NCBI RefSeq assembly: GCF_029962835.1
Contig: NC_080577.1
Location: 8,656,501-8,720,500, forward strand
Direction: 5' to 3'
Length of the DNA stretch: 64,000 nucleotides
Origin: Magnolia sinica
Lineage: Eukaryota; Streptophyta; Magnoliopsida; Magnoliales; Magnoliaceae
The stretch's first letter is position 1; every line of letters starts with the position of its first letter. Under the pieces are notes generated by a model that was given only the letters and a program-made list of their open reading frames with translations, was not told the DNA's origin and did not search any database. The position numbers and the translations under genes were made by a program. Below are positions 32,767-43,579 of the stretch, piece after piece.

Positions 32767-34195
32767 GTGTGTGCATGTGGCCTCAACCGCTGTAGCAGAC
32801 CATGACTGTCAACCAAATTTCCTCACCAAAAATTCAGATCACAAACCATTATGGCATGTGTCCAATTTTTGTGGAAGCACAAAGTAAATGACTGACACAC
32901 ATTGTGCACAAGATGACCAACCTTGTATACAAAATCCCAATTACTGAAAATCTAAAAACCCAATGTAATCCACATATAAATCAAAATTGAAACAAGATTT
33001 CAAATTAAAATAAATCTATTACCTATTGCACATCTCTCCCACTGTAAGTTTGAAGATTCCTTCTCCATTGGGCTTTGTTGCTACCATGTCTAATGGTGAA
33101 GAAAGAGAAAATGGTAGAAATCAACAATACAAAAGAAAGAAAAAAAAATGTGTTAGGGAAAATCCGCACTCCAAGAACATCTCGAACTCAAGATACCATA
33201 TCATTTCCACAAACCACATCTTTAGAAGCTTTATTTCTTCAAAAAGGTTACAAGCATCATTTAAAAGCATTGCCAATCAACGAAATGGACACTTTTAGCT
33301 TATTTCTAAGAATATGAAATTTCCAGGCAATGCTGACAGATGGTGATTGAGTAGCTTTTGACCAATCAGGTATGTGATTACTGATGAAACCAACAAAGTC
33401 TCATACACTTGTGTGCAGAACAACTCAGATAAAAGTGGAGATGTACAGAGATCCAAACAACCAAGTCTAAACATGCACAACTGCATTTATTATGGAAGAA
33501 AAAAATGAGACCTGTTTTGTTCTCATTTCATGAAAAAATCTAAAAAGAAAAGAGAAAAGAAAGAAAGAAAAATATTCTAATCAAAATAACAAAAAAAAAA
33601 AAAAAAAATACAATTTCATCCCAAATCCCAAATAGATGCCCATATCTAAAAAAGAAAAGGAAAGAAAAGAAAAAAAATGGAAATGTTGGATAGAAAAAAA
33701 AATCAGAGAATCTTAAGAGTACGTACAATATTGTGGTCAGAGAGGGTGGTGGTGGATGGCTTCTAGGCATTGGGGTTGAGAGGGCAGCGATAACCGTGGT
33801 CGGATTTGATGCTCCTGCAGCCAAAATCGTTTGTCCGGCCTGTGGATCTGGAACTTGGGGCAGTGGCTAGAGATGGGTTTCATCACCAATGGCGGTTGGG
33901 GACTGCAGTTGTCAGAAATGGTGGAGAGGTTGTTAAGCTCACGGACGAAGACGGGTTTGGAATTTTGGAGCTGCAGTTGGAGAACACAGGGGTTTGCAAG
34001 ATGTAGGGGTTGATGTCGTGGGGAAGACAGGGTTTACAGGGTGTTGGGGATAGGGTTTGTTGGTCGGGGCTACTACTAATGAAGAAGATTGCAAGGGCTG
34101 TTGATGATCGGGGGCTGGAGATTTAGGGAGAGAGCGGGAAACAGGGCCCGCGAGAAAAAATAAATTCGCCTCTTCTTTTTTCACAGATTGGGGGA
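32767..34195. other. CACTA interior with A-rich tract and a GC-rich, possibly exon-derived block
   Basis: 33540-33720 is A/AAG-rich low-complexity sequence (ORFs across it are artefacts). 33735-34190 is much more GC-rich than its surroundings. The minus strand has two proline/serine-rich open stretches: 33824 leftwards, starting ATGGCTGCAGG... is interrupted by the A-rich tract, and 34184-33939. They resemble the 5' end of a plant gene but match no domain that I know. Confidence 0.35.
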
Positions 34196-34210
34196 AACAG
34201 ATCGGCTACG

Positions 34211-35222
34211 CACCCTGCCACTAGCCAATGGCTAGTTGTCGGTGCTCTGTGGGCCTCACCATGATGTGTGTGTTTCATCCATGCCGTCCACCCATTCTTC
34301 CGGATAATTTTATGGTATGAGCTAAAAAATGAGGTTGATCTAAATCTCAAGTGGACCGCACAGTGTTCATTGAACTCCCATCGTTAACAAATTTTTGGGG
34401 TCACAAAAGTTTTGGATCAAGCTGATATATACTTTTTCCTTTTATCCAAGTCTGTATTACTTAATAAACAGGTTAGATGTCAAATAATTATAGTGGGCCC
34501 TAGGAGATTTTCAATGGTGGAAATTCAATCACTACTTGAAATTTTGATGCATATGAAACTTGGTCTGACTCCTCATCCAAGTGGGACACACATAATGGAT
34601 GGGCTGGATTTGTGAACCACATTTCAGTGGTCCCAACAAATGATTATGAATATTTTAATGGAGGGTAACCCCTCTCAACTTGTGTATGTGGTGTGGCCCA
34701 AAAAAGTCACTGATTGACTTGATTTTTAAGCCTCAGGCCCACCGTGGAATGGTGCATTTGATTGATTGGGTAGATGTTTGACACCCATCACGGTGGGGCC
34801 CACATAGCTCGACTGTACAAGAAGTTCCCATGAGCTTGATCGCATGGAACCTTTTCCCATATATATATATATATATATAATAAATTATAAAATTATTATA
34901 TATCCATCATTAAAATCCTCCTAAGGCCCACTGTACTATTTATTTGACATCTAATAGGTTGATTAGGTCATACAGGGCCAAATGAAGGGGAAAAACAAAA
35001 ATCAGTTTGATCCAAAACTTTTATGACCCCAAAGTATCTTTTAATGATTGACACTCATTCAACACTGTTTCCTGGAATGTGGTCCACTTAAGATTTGGAT
35101 ATATCTCATTTTTGGTCTCATATCGTAAGATGATCTTTAAAAATAGATAGACGACATGGATTAAACACATACATCATGGTAGGGCTCACAGAGCACCAAC
35201 CACCAGCCATTGGATGGTGTCA
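34211..35222. mobile_element. M1 element with a secondary insertion, nested in CACTA
   Basis: Ends AGCCAATGGCTAG...GGTGCTCTGTGGGCC and the mirrored CTCACAGAGCACCAACC...AGCCATTGG are inverted over about 45 bp. Between about 34540 and 34900 a different repeat (TCATCCAAGTGGGACACAC type, with a TA microsatellite at 34860-34880) interrupts the M1 sequence, which resumes at TCCTAAGGCCCACTG. Confidence 0.7.
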
Positions 35223-35745
35223 GGGGGAGTAGTCAATCCGTTTCCCTTCTTTGTGGTGTGGTCCATTTAATCTTTGGATATGATTCATTTTTTGGATAAT
35301 TCTCTAAAATTATCTCGAAAAATGGATGAACGGTGTGGGTTGATCCCAAATTTTCGGTAAATCTAAAACTCAAGTGTACCATGCCAAGTGAAACAGTGTG
35401 GAATAATGATTTCCATCGTTGATACCTTCCTTGGGCCCACAATAATGTTTATTTGACATCCAACATGTTCATAATATCAAAAGGATATAAATGAAGAGAA
35501 AACGCAAACATCAGCTTGATCTAAAACTTTTATGAATGTTATTTTTAATGGTGGACATTCAGTCCCTACTTTGTAGTCCACTTAAGCTTTGGACTCACCC
35601 CATTTCTTGGTTAATATCTTAAAATGATCCGAGAAAAGCATTGAACAGTATAGAGAAAGTCAATCCATGACTTAGGTGGGCCAAGAGCTTAAAAATAAAG
35701 TCAATCCATGACTTGGGTGAGTCACACCATATAATATAATGGTGA
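35223..35745. mobile_element. Partial M1 copies
   Basis: Contains GTGGTGTGGTCCATTTAA, GGGCCCACAATAATG and the poly-T core in mixed order. Two copies of AGTCAATCCATGACTT(A/G)GGTG (about 35657 and 35699) form a short direct repeat. Complete ends not found. Confidence 0.5.
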
Positions 35746-35747
35746 GG

Positions 35748-36335
35748 GGTTTCCTTAAAACATTCGTAATCATATATTGGGTCTGTCTAAATGTGATTCA
35801 CATATCCAACTCACTCATTATGTGTGCCCCACTTGGATGAGGGGTCAAACCAATTTTCAGCCGCATTTAAAACTCATGTGGGCCCCACCAAGTGCTTTTA
35901 AAATTTTTAGGATGTCTTCACATAGTTTTAGATGGTATGGCCCACTTGAGTTTCGTATACAGATGATTTTTGAGATATCTCATAACCTAAAGGGGACACA
36001 TCAAATCCATAGTGTTGATGTTCGACACACATCATGATGGGGCCCACAAAATTTACTAACATCAATTCTTAAGTTCTCATGAGGTTAGTAAATTGGGTTA
36101 CAATTTTGACCAGAATATTTGGCCCATTTTACATGTCTGGTCCATTCACTCTATTTTACTATCAATACCCTCAAGTTGACTAGTTACTCGCTTCAATCAG
36201 GTTACATATGAGAAAAGATATTGGGTTTACCAAGATTGATCAACAATTTCAGTGAAATTTGATTTAAACATCTGAAGTCATTTACTCTTCAATTTGAACT
36301 GATTAGATTGTCCAAAAATGTGAACTGATTAGATC
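35748..36335. repeat. Direct duplication, copy 1 (inside CACTA)
   Basis: TTCCTTAAAACATTCGTAAT through ATCTGAAGTCATTTACTC is repeated at 36643-37205 in the same orientation with a few changes and one small indel. It includes the TGTGATTCACATATCCAAC and ACACATCATGATGGGGCC boxes. No ORF of note. Confidence 0.9.
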
Positions 36336-36642
36336 ATCCAAAAATGGTTAAATGTTGTTCATAATATCAAAAACATGTGAATAAATAGAAAACACAAACA
36401 TCAGCTTGATCCAAAACTTCTATGGCCTCCAAGAAATTTTAAATGGTAGAGGTTCAATCACACTATTTCCTGTGGTGTGGTCCACTTGACCTTTGGATAT
36501 GCTTCCTTTTTGTTCTTTAGAGCTCAAATTATTCGTTAACATGGATGAATGGAGTGGATAAAATAAATAAATAACAGTGGACCCCATAGAGTTTACTCTG
36601 GTAAGGGTAACGAGTAACTCACCTAAATGTAGTAAAGAAGGG

Positions 36643-37205
36643 TTTCCTTAAAACATTCATAATCATATATTGGGCCTGCCTAAATGTGATTCACATATCC
36701 AACCCACTCATTATGTGTGTTCCACTTGGATGAGGGGTCAGACCAAGTTTCAACCGCATCCAAAACTCATGTGGGCCCCACCATGTGCTTTTATATTTTT
36801 AGGATGTCTTCACATATGTTTAGATGGTTGACCCACTTGAGTTTCGTATACAGATGATTTTTGAGATATCTCATAACCTAAAGGGGACACATCAAATCCA
36901 CAGTGTTGATGTTCGACACACATCATGATGGGGCCCACAAAACTTACTAACATCAATTCTTAGGTTCTCACGAGGTCAGTAAGTTGGGTTATAATTTTGA
37001 CTAGAATATTTGGCCCATTTTACATGTTTGGTCCATTCACTCTATTTTACTGATCAATACTCTCAATTTGACTAGTTACTCGCCTCAATCAGGCTACATA
37101 TGAGAAAGATATTGAGCATACAAGATTGATCAACAATTTCAGTGAAATTTGATTTAAACATCTGAAGTTATTTGCTCTTCAATCTGAACTGATTATATTG
37201 TCCAA
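36643..37205. repeat. Direct duplication, copy 2 (inside CACTA)
   Basis: See copy 1. About 310 bases containing half an M1 element (36360-36590) separate the copies. Confidence 0.9.
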
Positions 37206-37581
37206 AAACAATTAAAGGTTCAATTAGTGGTGTGCTTAATAATTTAGTAATTTTATTTTTCACAGATAATTTTCAATTTCCTTTTAAAAATAACTTTTTT
37301 TTTCAAAATATATATATTTTCACTTTTAAGAAAATATCATTTTTATTAAAAAAATAGTTCAAAAAATATTTAAAATACAAATTCTGAATTTTTTTTTTCA
37401 AAATCTCAAAAATTTTCTCATATTTTAATTCTTTTCTCAAAAATTTCAAATTGCCAATTTTTTTCTTCACAAGCATCATTTTGTTCCCAAAATTTTTCTC
37501 AAACATTGTTAAAATTTCTAAACTTCTCAATAATTTTTTTTTGTGATATTACAAATCATTTAAATATTACCCTTTAATTAT

Positions 37582-37613
<32 letters not shown>

Positions 37614-37690
37614 ACACACACATATACATGCACATACATTTTTACCGACAAATTTTTTTATTTAAATCAAAACATTTTTAGATTTAGGAA
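37206..37690. other. AT-rich tract with CA microsatellite
   Basis: 37240-37560 is very AT-rich (TTTTTCAAAATTT type). An AC dinucleotide run is at about 37582-37624. No gene. Confidence 0.8.
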
Positions 37691-37694
37691 AAAC

Positions 37695-38400
37695 ACTTTT
37701 ACTGACGAAAATTTTCGTCGTTAAAAGTCTTATTGCAAAAATTTCCAACCTAGCGTGAATTTTTTTAAAAATTGAAAACAGCTTTTAGCGACGAAAATTT
37801 TCGTTGCTAAAAGTCTCATCTACGTTTTTTAGCTACGAAAATTTTCGTAGCTGAAAGTAAATCTTTAAATTTTTTCAAACAGCCTTTAGCGACGAGCATT
37901 TTCGCCGCTAAAAGTCTCGTCTATGTTTTCAGCTACGAAAATGTTCGCAGCTAAAAGTAAAATTTTCTATTTTTTTTAAAAATTTTATAGCCTTTAGCGA
38001 CGAAAGTTTTTGTTGCTAAAAGTCTCATTCACGTTTTTTAGCTACGAAAAGTTTCGTAGCTAAAAGTAAAATTTTCTATTTTTTCAAAAAAAATTTATTA
38101 CCTTTAGCGACGAAAATTTTTATTGCTAAAAGTCTCATTCACGTTTTTTAGCTACGAAAAGTTTCGTAGCTAAAAGTAAACCTTTCAAATTCTGCTTACG
38201 CTTTTCGCGACAAAAATTTTCGTCGCGAAAAGTCTCATCTAAAAGTAAACCTTCCGATTTATTTCAAAAATTGTTTACAGCCTTTAGCGACGAAAATTTT
38301 CATCGCTAAAAATGACTTTTAGCTACGAATTTACAATTTCGTCGCTAAAAGTCACTTTTAGCGACGAAAAAAGATTTCGTCACTAAAACCCATCTTTCTT
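37695..38400. repeat. CACTA right subterminal repeats
   Basis: About a dozen TTTTAGC(G/T)ACGAAAATTTTCG motifs alternate with their complements, in units of about 60-115 bp joined by AAAGTCTCAT(T/C)(C/T)ACG phrases. They mirror the left subterminal region and precede the TTTCTTGTAGTG terminus. Confidence 0.92.
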
Positions 38401-38409
38401 GTAGTGACA

Positions 38410-39203
38410 TGGCATGGGCCTTTGAACTTTCCGTTTTACTTTTGGGCGTTTTTGTTTAATTTTCCTTTATTGGGTTTCAAGGAATCGTCCTTCTCGGGAT
38501 TCTTGTTATTAGCGTTCTCTACTGCATGTACCTTAGACGAGGCATTCCCGTTATCATTCTTTCTGTCGCGGTTATGGGATTCTTTCTCAATTCTGAGGTG
38601 TTTCTGGATTTGTTTCAGTGTATAGTCATCAGTTTTATGCAGCAACTTCTTTCTATACTCTTTTTACATCAGTGGCAATTTAGAGATTATAACCCCGACT
38701 TGGAATGATTCAGGAAGATTAATTTTGATGGCTTTGCTTTTGTTTAATATTAGTTGCAGTTCTTGGATTTGAGGCAGCAGCGGTTTGTTATCTACCGTGT
38801 TCAGGTCAAAATACCTGACGATGAGAAATTTGTTGGTACCTTCTTCTTCAGCCTTGTATTTAAATTTCAGAGCGGCCCAGATCTCCTTTGTTGATGACGT
38901 CTTTTGGTACAGATCGTACAGGCGGTCGGAGAGCGCGTTCAATATGTGTCTTCGACACAAGAGTTCGTCTTCAGCTCGTTTGGTGCAAGTAGTTACCTAT
39001 TCAGGTGTGTTTGTGCCAGATGCTTTAGATAGTACTTGCAGATTTGGATCTAATATGCAGTAGATCTTTAGCGTCGTTAGAAGAAATTTCAGCTTGTCTT
39101 GCCATCTTGTAAAATTGGTTCCATCGAATCGATCAAGACTTATTAAGTCCTGATTCATCAACTTGATGGACGAAACACTGTCGCCTTCCATCACAAATAA
39201 CAC
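38410..39203 (-). pseudogene. Copia gag, frameshifted
   Basis: From 39203 leftwards: LDRFDGTNFTRWQDKLKF (the F-x-G-x-N-F/Y-x-x-W start of copia gag), then in another frame CRRHILNALSDRLYDLYQ and TSSTKEIWAALKFKYK (UBN2-type gag core), and LQLILNKSKAIKINLPESFQ. 38645-38436 is a Lys/Asn-rich linker leading to the first half of the zinc knuckle, which the CACTA element cuts at 38407. Frameshifts near 38995 and 38660 make it inactive. Gag would form the virus-like particle core. Confidence 0.92.
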
Positions 39204-39208
39204 TTTAA

Positions 39209-40405
39209 GAAATTATACAGAATAATAATATTTCTGTAAAATATGGAACACGAAAAATCAAGATGATCTGCACAAAGGACAGGCTGTAGCACGTCTAAGA
39301 TATTGTCCTTAAAGCGTTATTTGCCCTACTCAAAAGATTAAGTATGTTGATAGGTTACAGGTAAACCACTTCTAGGATACGACGAGCCTGGTGTGGGTCT
39401 GCGTTCAGCAAACATGAAGGCCCACCAAATGGAACTCTATTACATACTATCTGACAGAATTACAATAAAGAAAAATTTCAAAAGAGAAAAGAGAAGAGAA
39501 TATGTGATTTAGACCACTGCATTAGTCAGTTCTTCAGCCACTGGTTCAGTTGAACTGTTCTAGACCACACAGTTGGTCTGTTCTTCAAGCAATGACTCTG
39601 ATTAACCTTACTATATTGCTGATATTTTGATCTGTAGGAAAGGAGATGCTTTGATTCGTATTGGTATTGCTGGAGTGTTGTGAGATGGTTCGGAAATCCA
39701 TCCAGGCCTTGTTTATATAGGCTGTAGTGGCCGGGGGTTATGGTCTAGAGAAATAAATCTCATGACCGTTTTCTAACTGTTGGAGAAAATTAGCCGTTTT
39801 ATGGTTATTTTCTGACTGTTGTGCTGGGCCATTAAGCTGCTGTATGTTAACTGTTGTGAGACGTTTTCTAGCTGTTGGGCTAGCCATGCAGCAGTTACAC
39901 CTGAACCCTGCACTAATGGCACAGCTGTTACAGATCTGCTGCAACAGCTCTTTTTCAGCTCTCTATATATTCAGAGGGACTCTCATTCAATCCTCTAAAT
40001 TTCGTCCAGCCATCCATTCGCCTTAGCCACTTAGTCACATCGCGACTCGCACACGTCTCGCTTCGATTCGCTCAATGTCGCGAAGGAGCGACCCTCTGCG
40101 ACACGATGCGGACATGCAAAGTGTGCCACTAACGCCTTTACAATCACATTGTCTCACATGCCCACGCCCTCGCACTGAGCCCGTGACCATGCCCAAACTT
40201 GAACACGCAAGTTCCATTCTCTTTTGGACCACGTGGGTAAGTATTATAATGCTCCACCACTCTCATATAAACTACTTTTTCTTCTTTTCTTTTTCCAATG
40301 TGGGACTATTCCCAAAAACCTATAAAAATGTATTTTTCAAACACTTTTTATATATTATTTTATTTTATTTTAAAATATATATTTATAAAATCAATATTCT
40401 TGACA
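39209..40405 (-). repeat. Copia 5' LTR
   Basis: Direct copy of 14032-15313. Its inner end has decayed (TAAGAAATTATACAG instead of TGGAAATTATACAG), and no clear tRNA-Met primer-binding site is seen next to it. The outer end reads ATTCTTGACA, against ATTTTTTGTAACA in the partner. Confidence 0.88.
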
Positions 40406-40570
40406 AGAGGATATAAATTCCGTAAGATATGCATCCTCCTAGGATGATCTGTAACCATCAAATCAATGGTCTCAAAGCAACGCAGAAAACAGAAGTGGTT
40501 TACGGGTGACAATTATTTTGATAAACTGACAAAATCGATGTCTATGATCGTCTGATAATTATGATATTTG
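40406..40570. repeat. Segmental duplication, copy A, right arm
   Basis: GGATGATCTGTAACCATCAA, TCAATGGTCTCAAAGCAACG and GGTGACAATTATTTTGATAA match 56935-57060 in order. It is the continuation of 13412-14031 once the copia nest is ignored. Confidence 0.88.
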
Positions 40571-40616
40571 AATATGGGCCTTGAACAAATATACAAAACA
40601 ACAATGACTTGCATTT

Positions 40617-41045
40617 ACACTTCTGCTCATGAGGTATGTGTTATATCCAAATCGTCCATCCATTTGGTGAGATAGTCATAATGCTTGAGATAAAAAATAA
40701 GACAGATCTAACCATCAAGTGGACCACACTACAAAAAGCATTGGGGGATTGAGCGTCTATCATTGAAACCCTTTTGGGGTCATGGAAGATTTGGATCAAT
40801 ATGAAAAAAAATTTTCCTCTTAATTCACGTCTTTGTAACCTTATGAACAGATTGAATGGAAAATAAACGTTATGGTGAGCCCTACAAATTTTTTAACGGT
40901 GAAAATCATTATCACCGCTGCTATTTGTGGTGTGGTCCAGATGATTTTTGGATATGATCCATTTTTTTGGATAATCCTCTAAAATGATCTCTACAAATAG
41001 ATGAACAGTGTCGATATAATAAATACATCACTGTGGGGCCATGTA
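40617..41045. mobile_element. M1-family element
   Basis: Left half CTGCTCATGAGGTATGTGTTATATCC with CGTCCATCCATTTGG and right half TACATCACTGTGGGGCC. Ends are too decayed for a target duplication. Confidence 0.65.
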
Positions 41046-41841
41046 GCTTTGATCTCCTATGAACCGCTCGTCCAACTCGAAGCTCGAGGAGCGTTAGTGC
41101 TCGTCTTCGCACGACACGTACCTACAGCAGCCGTTTACTTGCAACATAACATGAGTGGACCATTGACCCGCTCATGATCATGAACCATCCTCGTTGACTA
41201 CAATCCCGTTTTTATCTGAGTCTTTTCTACCGTTGGATGACTTCATTTATTTCACATAATTTCTTTTTTTCTTTTTTCTTTTTCTAATAACAAAAGGCAG
41301 GTGTATATGCTCGTGTCATGGACGATAGTATACTTTCCACACTCTTGTGGCATCCACACACATTTACACGCGGGATCACGTGCTAGAATGTGATACGTGT
41401 GTGAGATCTGAGCTTTCCATCATGTGATCTACACTGGTTAGATCATCTACCATAAAAATCAGGTTATTTCACACGTCAGGTAGGCCACACCATAACAAAA
41501 CAAATTAAAGGCTTGGAGAAAAAGATTCTAACCATCAATTTATTTTGTACACTACAGTGGGGTAAGGGGTTAGCTTTTACACCTTTGTTACCTCTAATAG
41601 CTGACCTCAGATTTTCCTAACAAGCAGTTTAAGGAAATGCCTAGGTCCTTATTTTGTAAGAAGTAGCACATCTAAAGAGAGAAATTATTATCTGATTTTT
41701 TATTCAGAACATCTAAGCATTAGTTCTAACCTCAAGGAAAGATCAAATCTAACGCTCGTGTTTCATAGTTGCACATGTGCCCACTTGTTGATGTGTACAG
41801 ATCTACACGAATGTGGAATCAGCAAACCAATCCATATACAA
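41046..41841. other. Intergenic, 3' side of the membrane-protein gene
   Basis: No ORF or complete repeat. A TTTATT at about 41698-41703 is an AATAAA on the minus strand, 140 bases past the stop of the gene, and is a candidate poly(A) signal. One short M1-like phrase is near 41480. Confidence 0.45.
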
Positions 41842-43503
41842 TTAAGAATCCCAAATGGGCCCAAAGGCAGCTATTCCAGCGCCTTTGCATGCATTCACGA
41901 CGTCCCTACTCCCTTGTGGATTACTGGTGACGATGACCACCTCCGCTCTCCACCTCTTTGCCGCGTCGATGCTCATCTCTGCCACGTTTGGCCTGCCGGA
42001 GACTGCCGTGTCATGGATGATCACCTTCTCTTTCGGAAATCCGCTCACCATCTCCTTGATTTCCTTCCCAAAGTTCTCTTCGATCCCTTTCGCTACCCAG
42101 ACCAGGCACACATCAGCCGCACATGGTTGTAAGAGGAATGAGAGAAAGACACAGATGCCGGACCCCGTTGCAACCAATACCACCCTTTGGTACATGTTCA
42201 CGAGATACGGTAGGCCAGCGAAGTGCAATGACCGGACCCATAAATGCTTCGGTGGGTCGGCGACAAGAGACTTTGTGAAGTCTCCGACTGCACCAGCAAG
42301 CATCAAGTGGTCTTTCTTTCCATCCGAAATGATACCAAATGCATGCCATTCCGATAAGGGAGAAGGGCTGATCCTGCCCAGTATTCCCGCCGGTATGCCT
42401 CCATTGAACCTTATTAGAGAGGCATGGCCTGATGGGGCAGTGATGGTGACTGGGACCCGTCTGACCGTTAGCCAAGGAAGGATTATTATAAGGGTGATGG
42501 CTGAAGTGAACCAGAATTCTTGTTCTTTTATAAGCCGAGAGCCACGGATGTCATAGGACTTGGAGATTGGATCGTAGGAGACGGTGAGGATGATGAAGAA
42601 CCACAGTAGTGCAAGTGCAGTCCACCCGGCGAAGCGATGGGTCCGCTCGAAGACATTGTGGTGAAGGTGGCGGACGAGAGGGAATGCAGCTAAGGAAGAT
42701 AGGCAGAGAAGAGATAGGATTGCCGATGCAACGGCTAAAATCTCATCCGATGTATTTTCTCTATATTTGAGTGTGAGGACGAGAGCGTATATCAGCCATG
42801 CAACTGAAGAGACCCCGCAGCCGCTGTGGATCCCACCAAGGCATTGGAGGAATGAAGTGGTCATGGTCTTGAGGCGAAGTGGGACCCAGCTCCGGCCCAG
42901 CGCCTTGACGGCCAGCCAGAAGACGAGGCGGAGGAAGGCCTCGCTCCTGCAGAGCGTGAGGGCGAGTATGTTCCCTATAGAGAAGAGGGCTGTCTTCCGC
43001 CTCGCGTAGGGGAAATGCCCTGTGGCGGCAAGAACCAGGCCTACTATATTCAGCGTTAGGCAGACGAGGAAGAGCCGCTTGTAGACTGTAAACAGACCTT
43101 GGTCTAGGAGTATCACAGACAATCTTGATTCTGTCTGTGGTTTTGCTTTGACAGCTGAGATTTCTTTCTTGCTGGGCTGTTTTAGATCATCTTGGTCTTG
43201 TTTAGGTTTCTGTTTCTCGATGTCGTTTTCTTTTTCTTCTTCTTCTATCTGGTTATCTTCATCATCATCTTCATCATCGGTTAGATCACAGAAATGGCTG
43301 CTTTGTCGACTTATGGAACGTTGAATTGCATCTGACGTCGGAAATACTCGGAAAGAGCTCCTTCTCGAGTTCCATGGAAACCAAACCCACTTGCCATCTC
43401 GATCTGGCACTGGCGGGGGTGGGACTGCAAATGGGCTGGTTTGGCTGGGATGGATCTCGAAAGAGACCCCCCGGCAGCTCGAAAACCTTGTTGGGTTTTC
43501 CAT
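41842..43503 (-). CDS. Multi-pass membrane protein with ferredoxin-reductase-like C-terminal region, 553 aa
   Basis: Single-exon gene. Residues 1-130 are a soluble, charged N-terminus with PPPPVP, an Asp/Glu-rich run at 75-95 and a Lys-rich run. About six hydrophobic segments lie at roughly 142-162, 172-197, 215-245, 255-276, 291-310 and 331-346. Histidines at HLHHNVFERTH (279-289) and GIHSGCG (226) lie in or next to them. The C-terminal 200 residues resemble a flavin/NAD(P) reductase fold: EWHAFGI near 386, GAVGDFTKSL near 404 and VVLVATGSGICVF near 441, where a nucleotide-binding loop is expected. I recognise this as the plant family often labelled adenylate-forming-reductase-like, a transferred name; no AMP-binding domain is visible. 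Its activity is not established here. The start is ATG at 43503; upstream the frame stays open only through a CT repeat and has no ATG. Confidence 0.9.
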   Translation of the reverse strand: MENPTRFSSCRGVSFEIHPSQTSPFAVPPPPVPDRDGKWVWFPWNSRRSSFRVFPTSDAIQRSISRQSSHFCDLTDDEDDDEDNQIEEEEKENDIEKQKPKQDQDDLKQPSKKEISAVKAKPQTESRLSVILLDQGLFTVYKRLFLVCLTLNIVGLVLAATGHFPYARRKTALFSIGNILALTLCRSEAFLRLVFWLAVKALGRSWVPLRLKTMTTSFLQCLGGIHSGCGVSSVAWLIYALVLTLKYRENTSDEILAVASAILSLLCLSSLAAFPLVRHLHHNVFERTHRFAGWTALALLWFFIILTVSYDPISKSYDIRGSRLIKEQEFWFTSAITLIIILPWLTVRRVPVTITAPSGHASLIRFNGGIPAGILGRISPSPLSEWHAFGIISDGKKDHLMLAGAVGDFTKSLVADPPKHLWVRSLHFAGLPYLVNMYQRVVLVATGSGICVFLSFLLQPCAADVCLVWVAKGIEENFGKEIKEMVSGFPKEKVIIHDTAVSGRPNVAEMSIDAAKRWRAEVVIVTSNPQGSRDVVNACKGAGIAAFGPIWDS

Positions 43504-43508
43504 GCCTG

Positions 43509-43579
<71 letters not shown>

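Larger units (their letters stand above)
25115..38406. mobile_element. Pack-type CACTA element, 13,292 bp, TSD ACA
   Basis: It begins CACTACAAGAAATCTC and ends TTTCTTGTAGTG, perfect CACTA-superfamily termini over 12 bases. ACA flanks it on both sides (25112-25114; 38407-38409), the expected 3-bp duplication. Both subterminal regions are packed with a palindromic TTTTAGCGACGAAAA motif. No TNP2- or TNPA-like transposase was recognised, so it is nonautonomous. The interior carries captured plant exons, a telomere-like array, tandem repeats and secondary small elements. Confidence 0.92.
14032..40405 (-). mobile_element. Ty1/copia retrotransposon, 26.4 kb with nested insertions
   Basis: Two long direct repeats (14032-15313 and about 39209-40405) bound a minus-strand gag-protease-integrase-RT-RNase H order, the Ty1/copia arrangement. 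A polypurine tract (AAGTGGGGGAT on the minus strand) sits directly before the downstream LTR, which begins TGTTAC. The element is broken by a giant solo LTR (16599-22775) and a CACTA element (25115-38406). Without them it is about 6.9 kb. Several stops and frameshifts show it is dead. The target duplication has decayed and could not be read with confidence. Confidence 0.92.

Noticed and set aside
33540..33824. Phe-rich ORF of 94 residues on the minus strand
   Set aside because: Most of it translates an A/AAG-rich low-complexity tract.
41855..42556. 233-residue plus-strand ORF opposite the membrane-protein gene
   Set aside because: It is a shadow of the real minus-strand coding sequence, with no recognisable domain.
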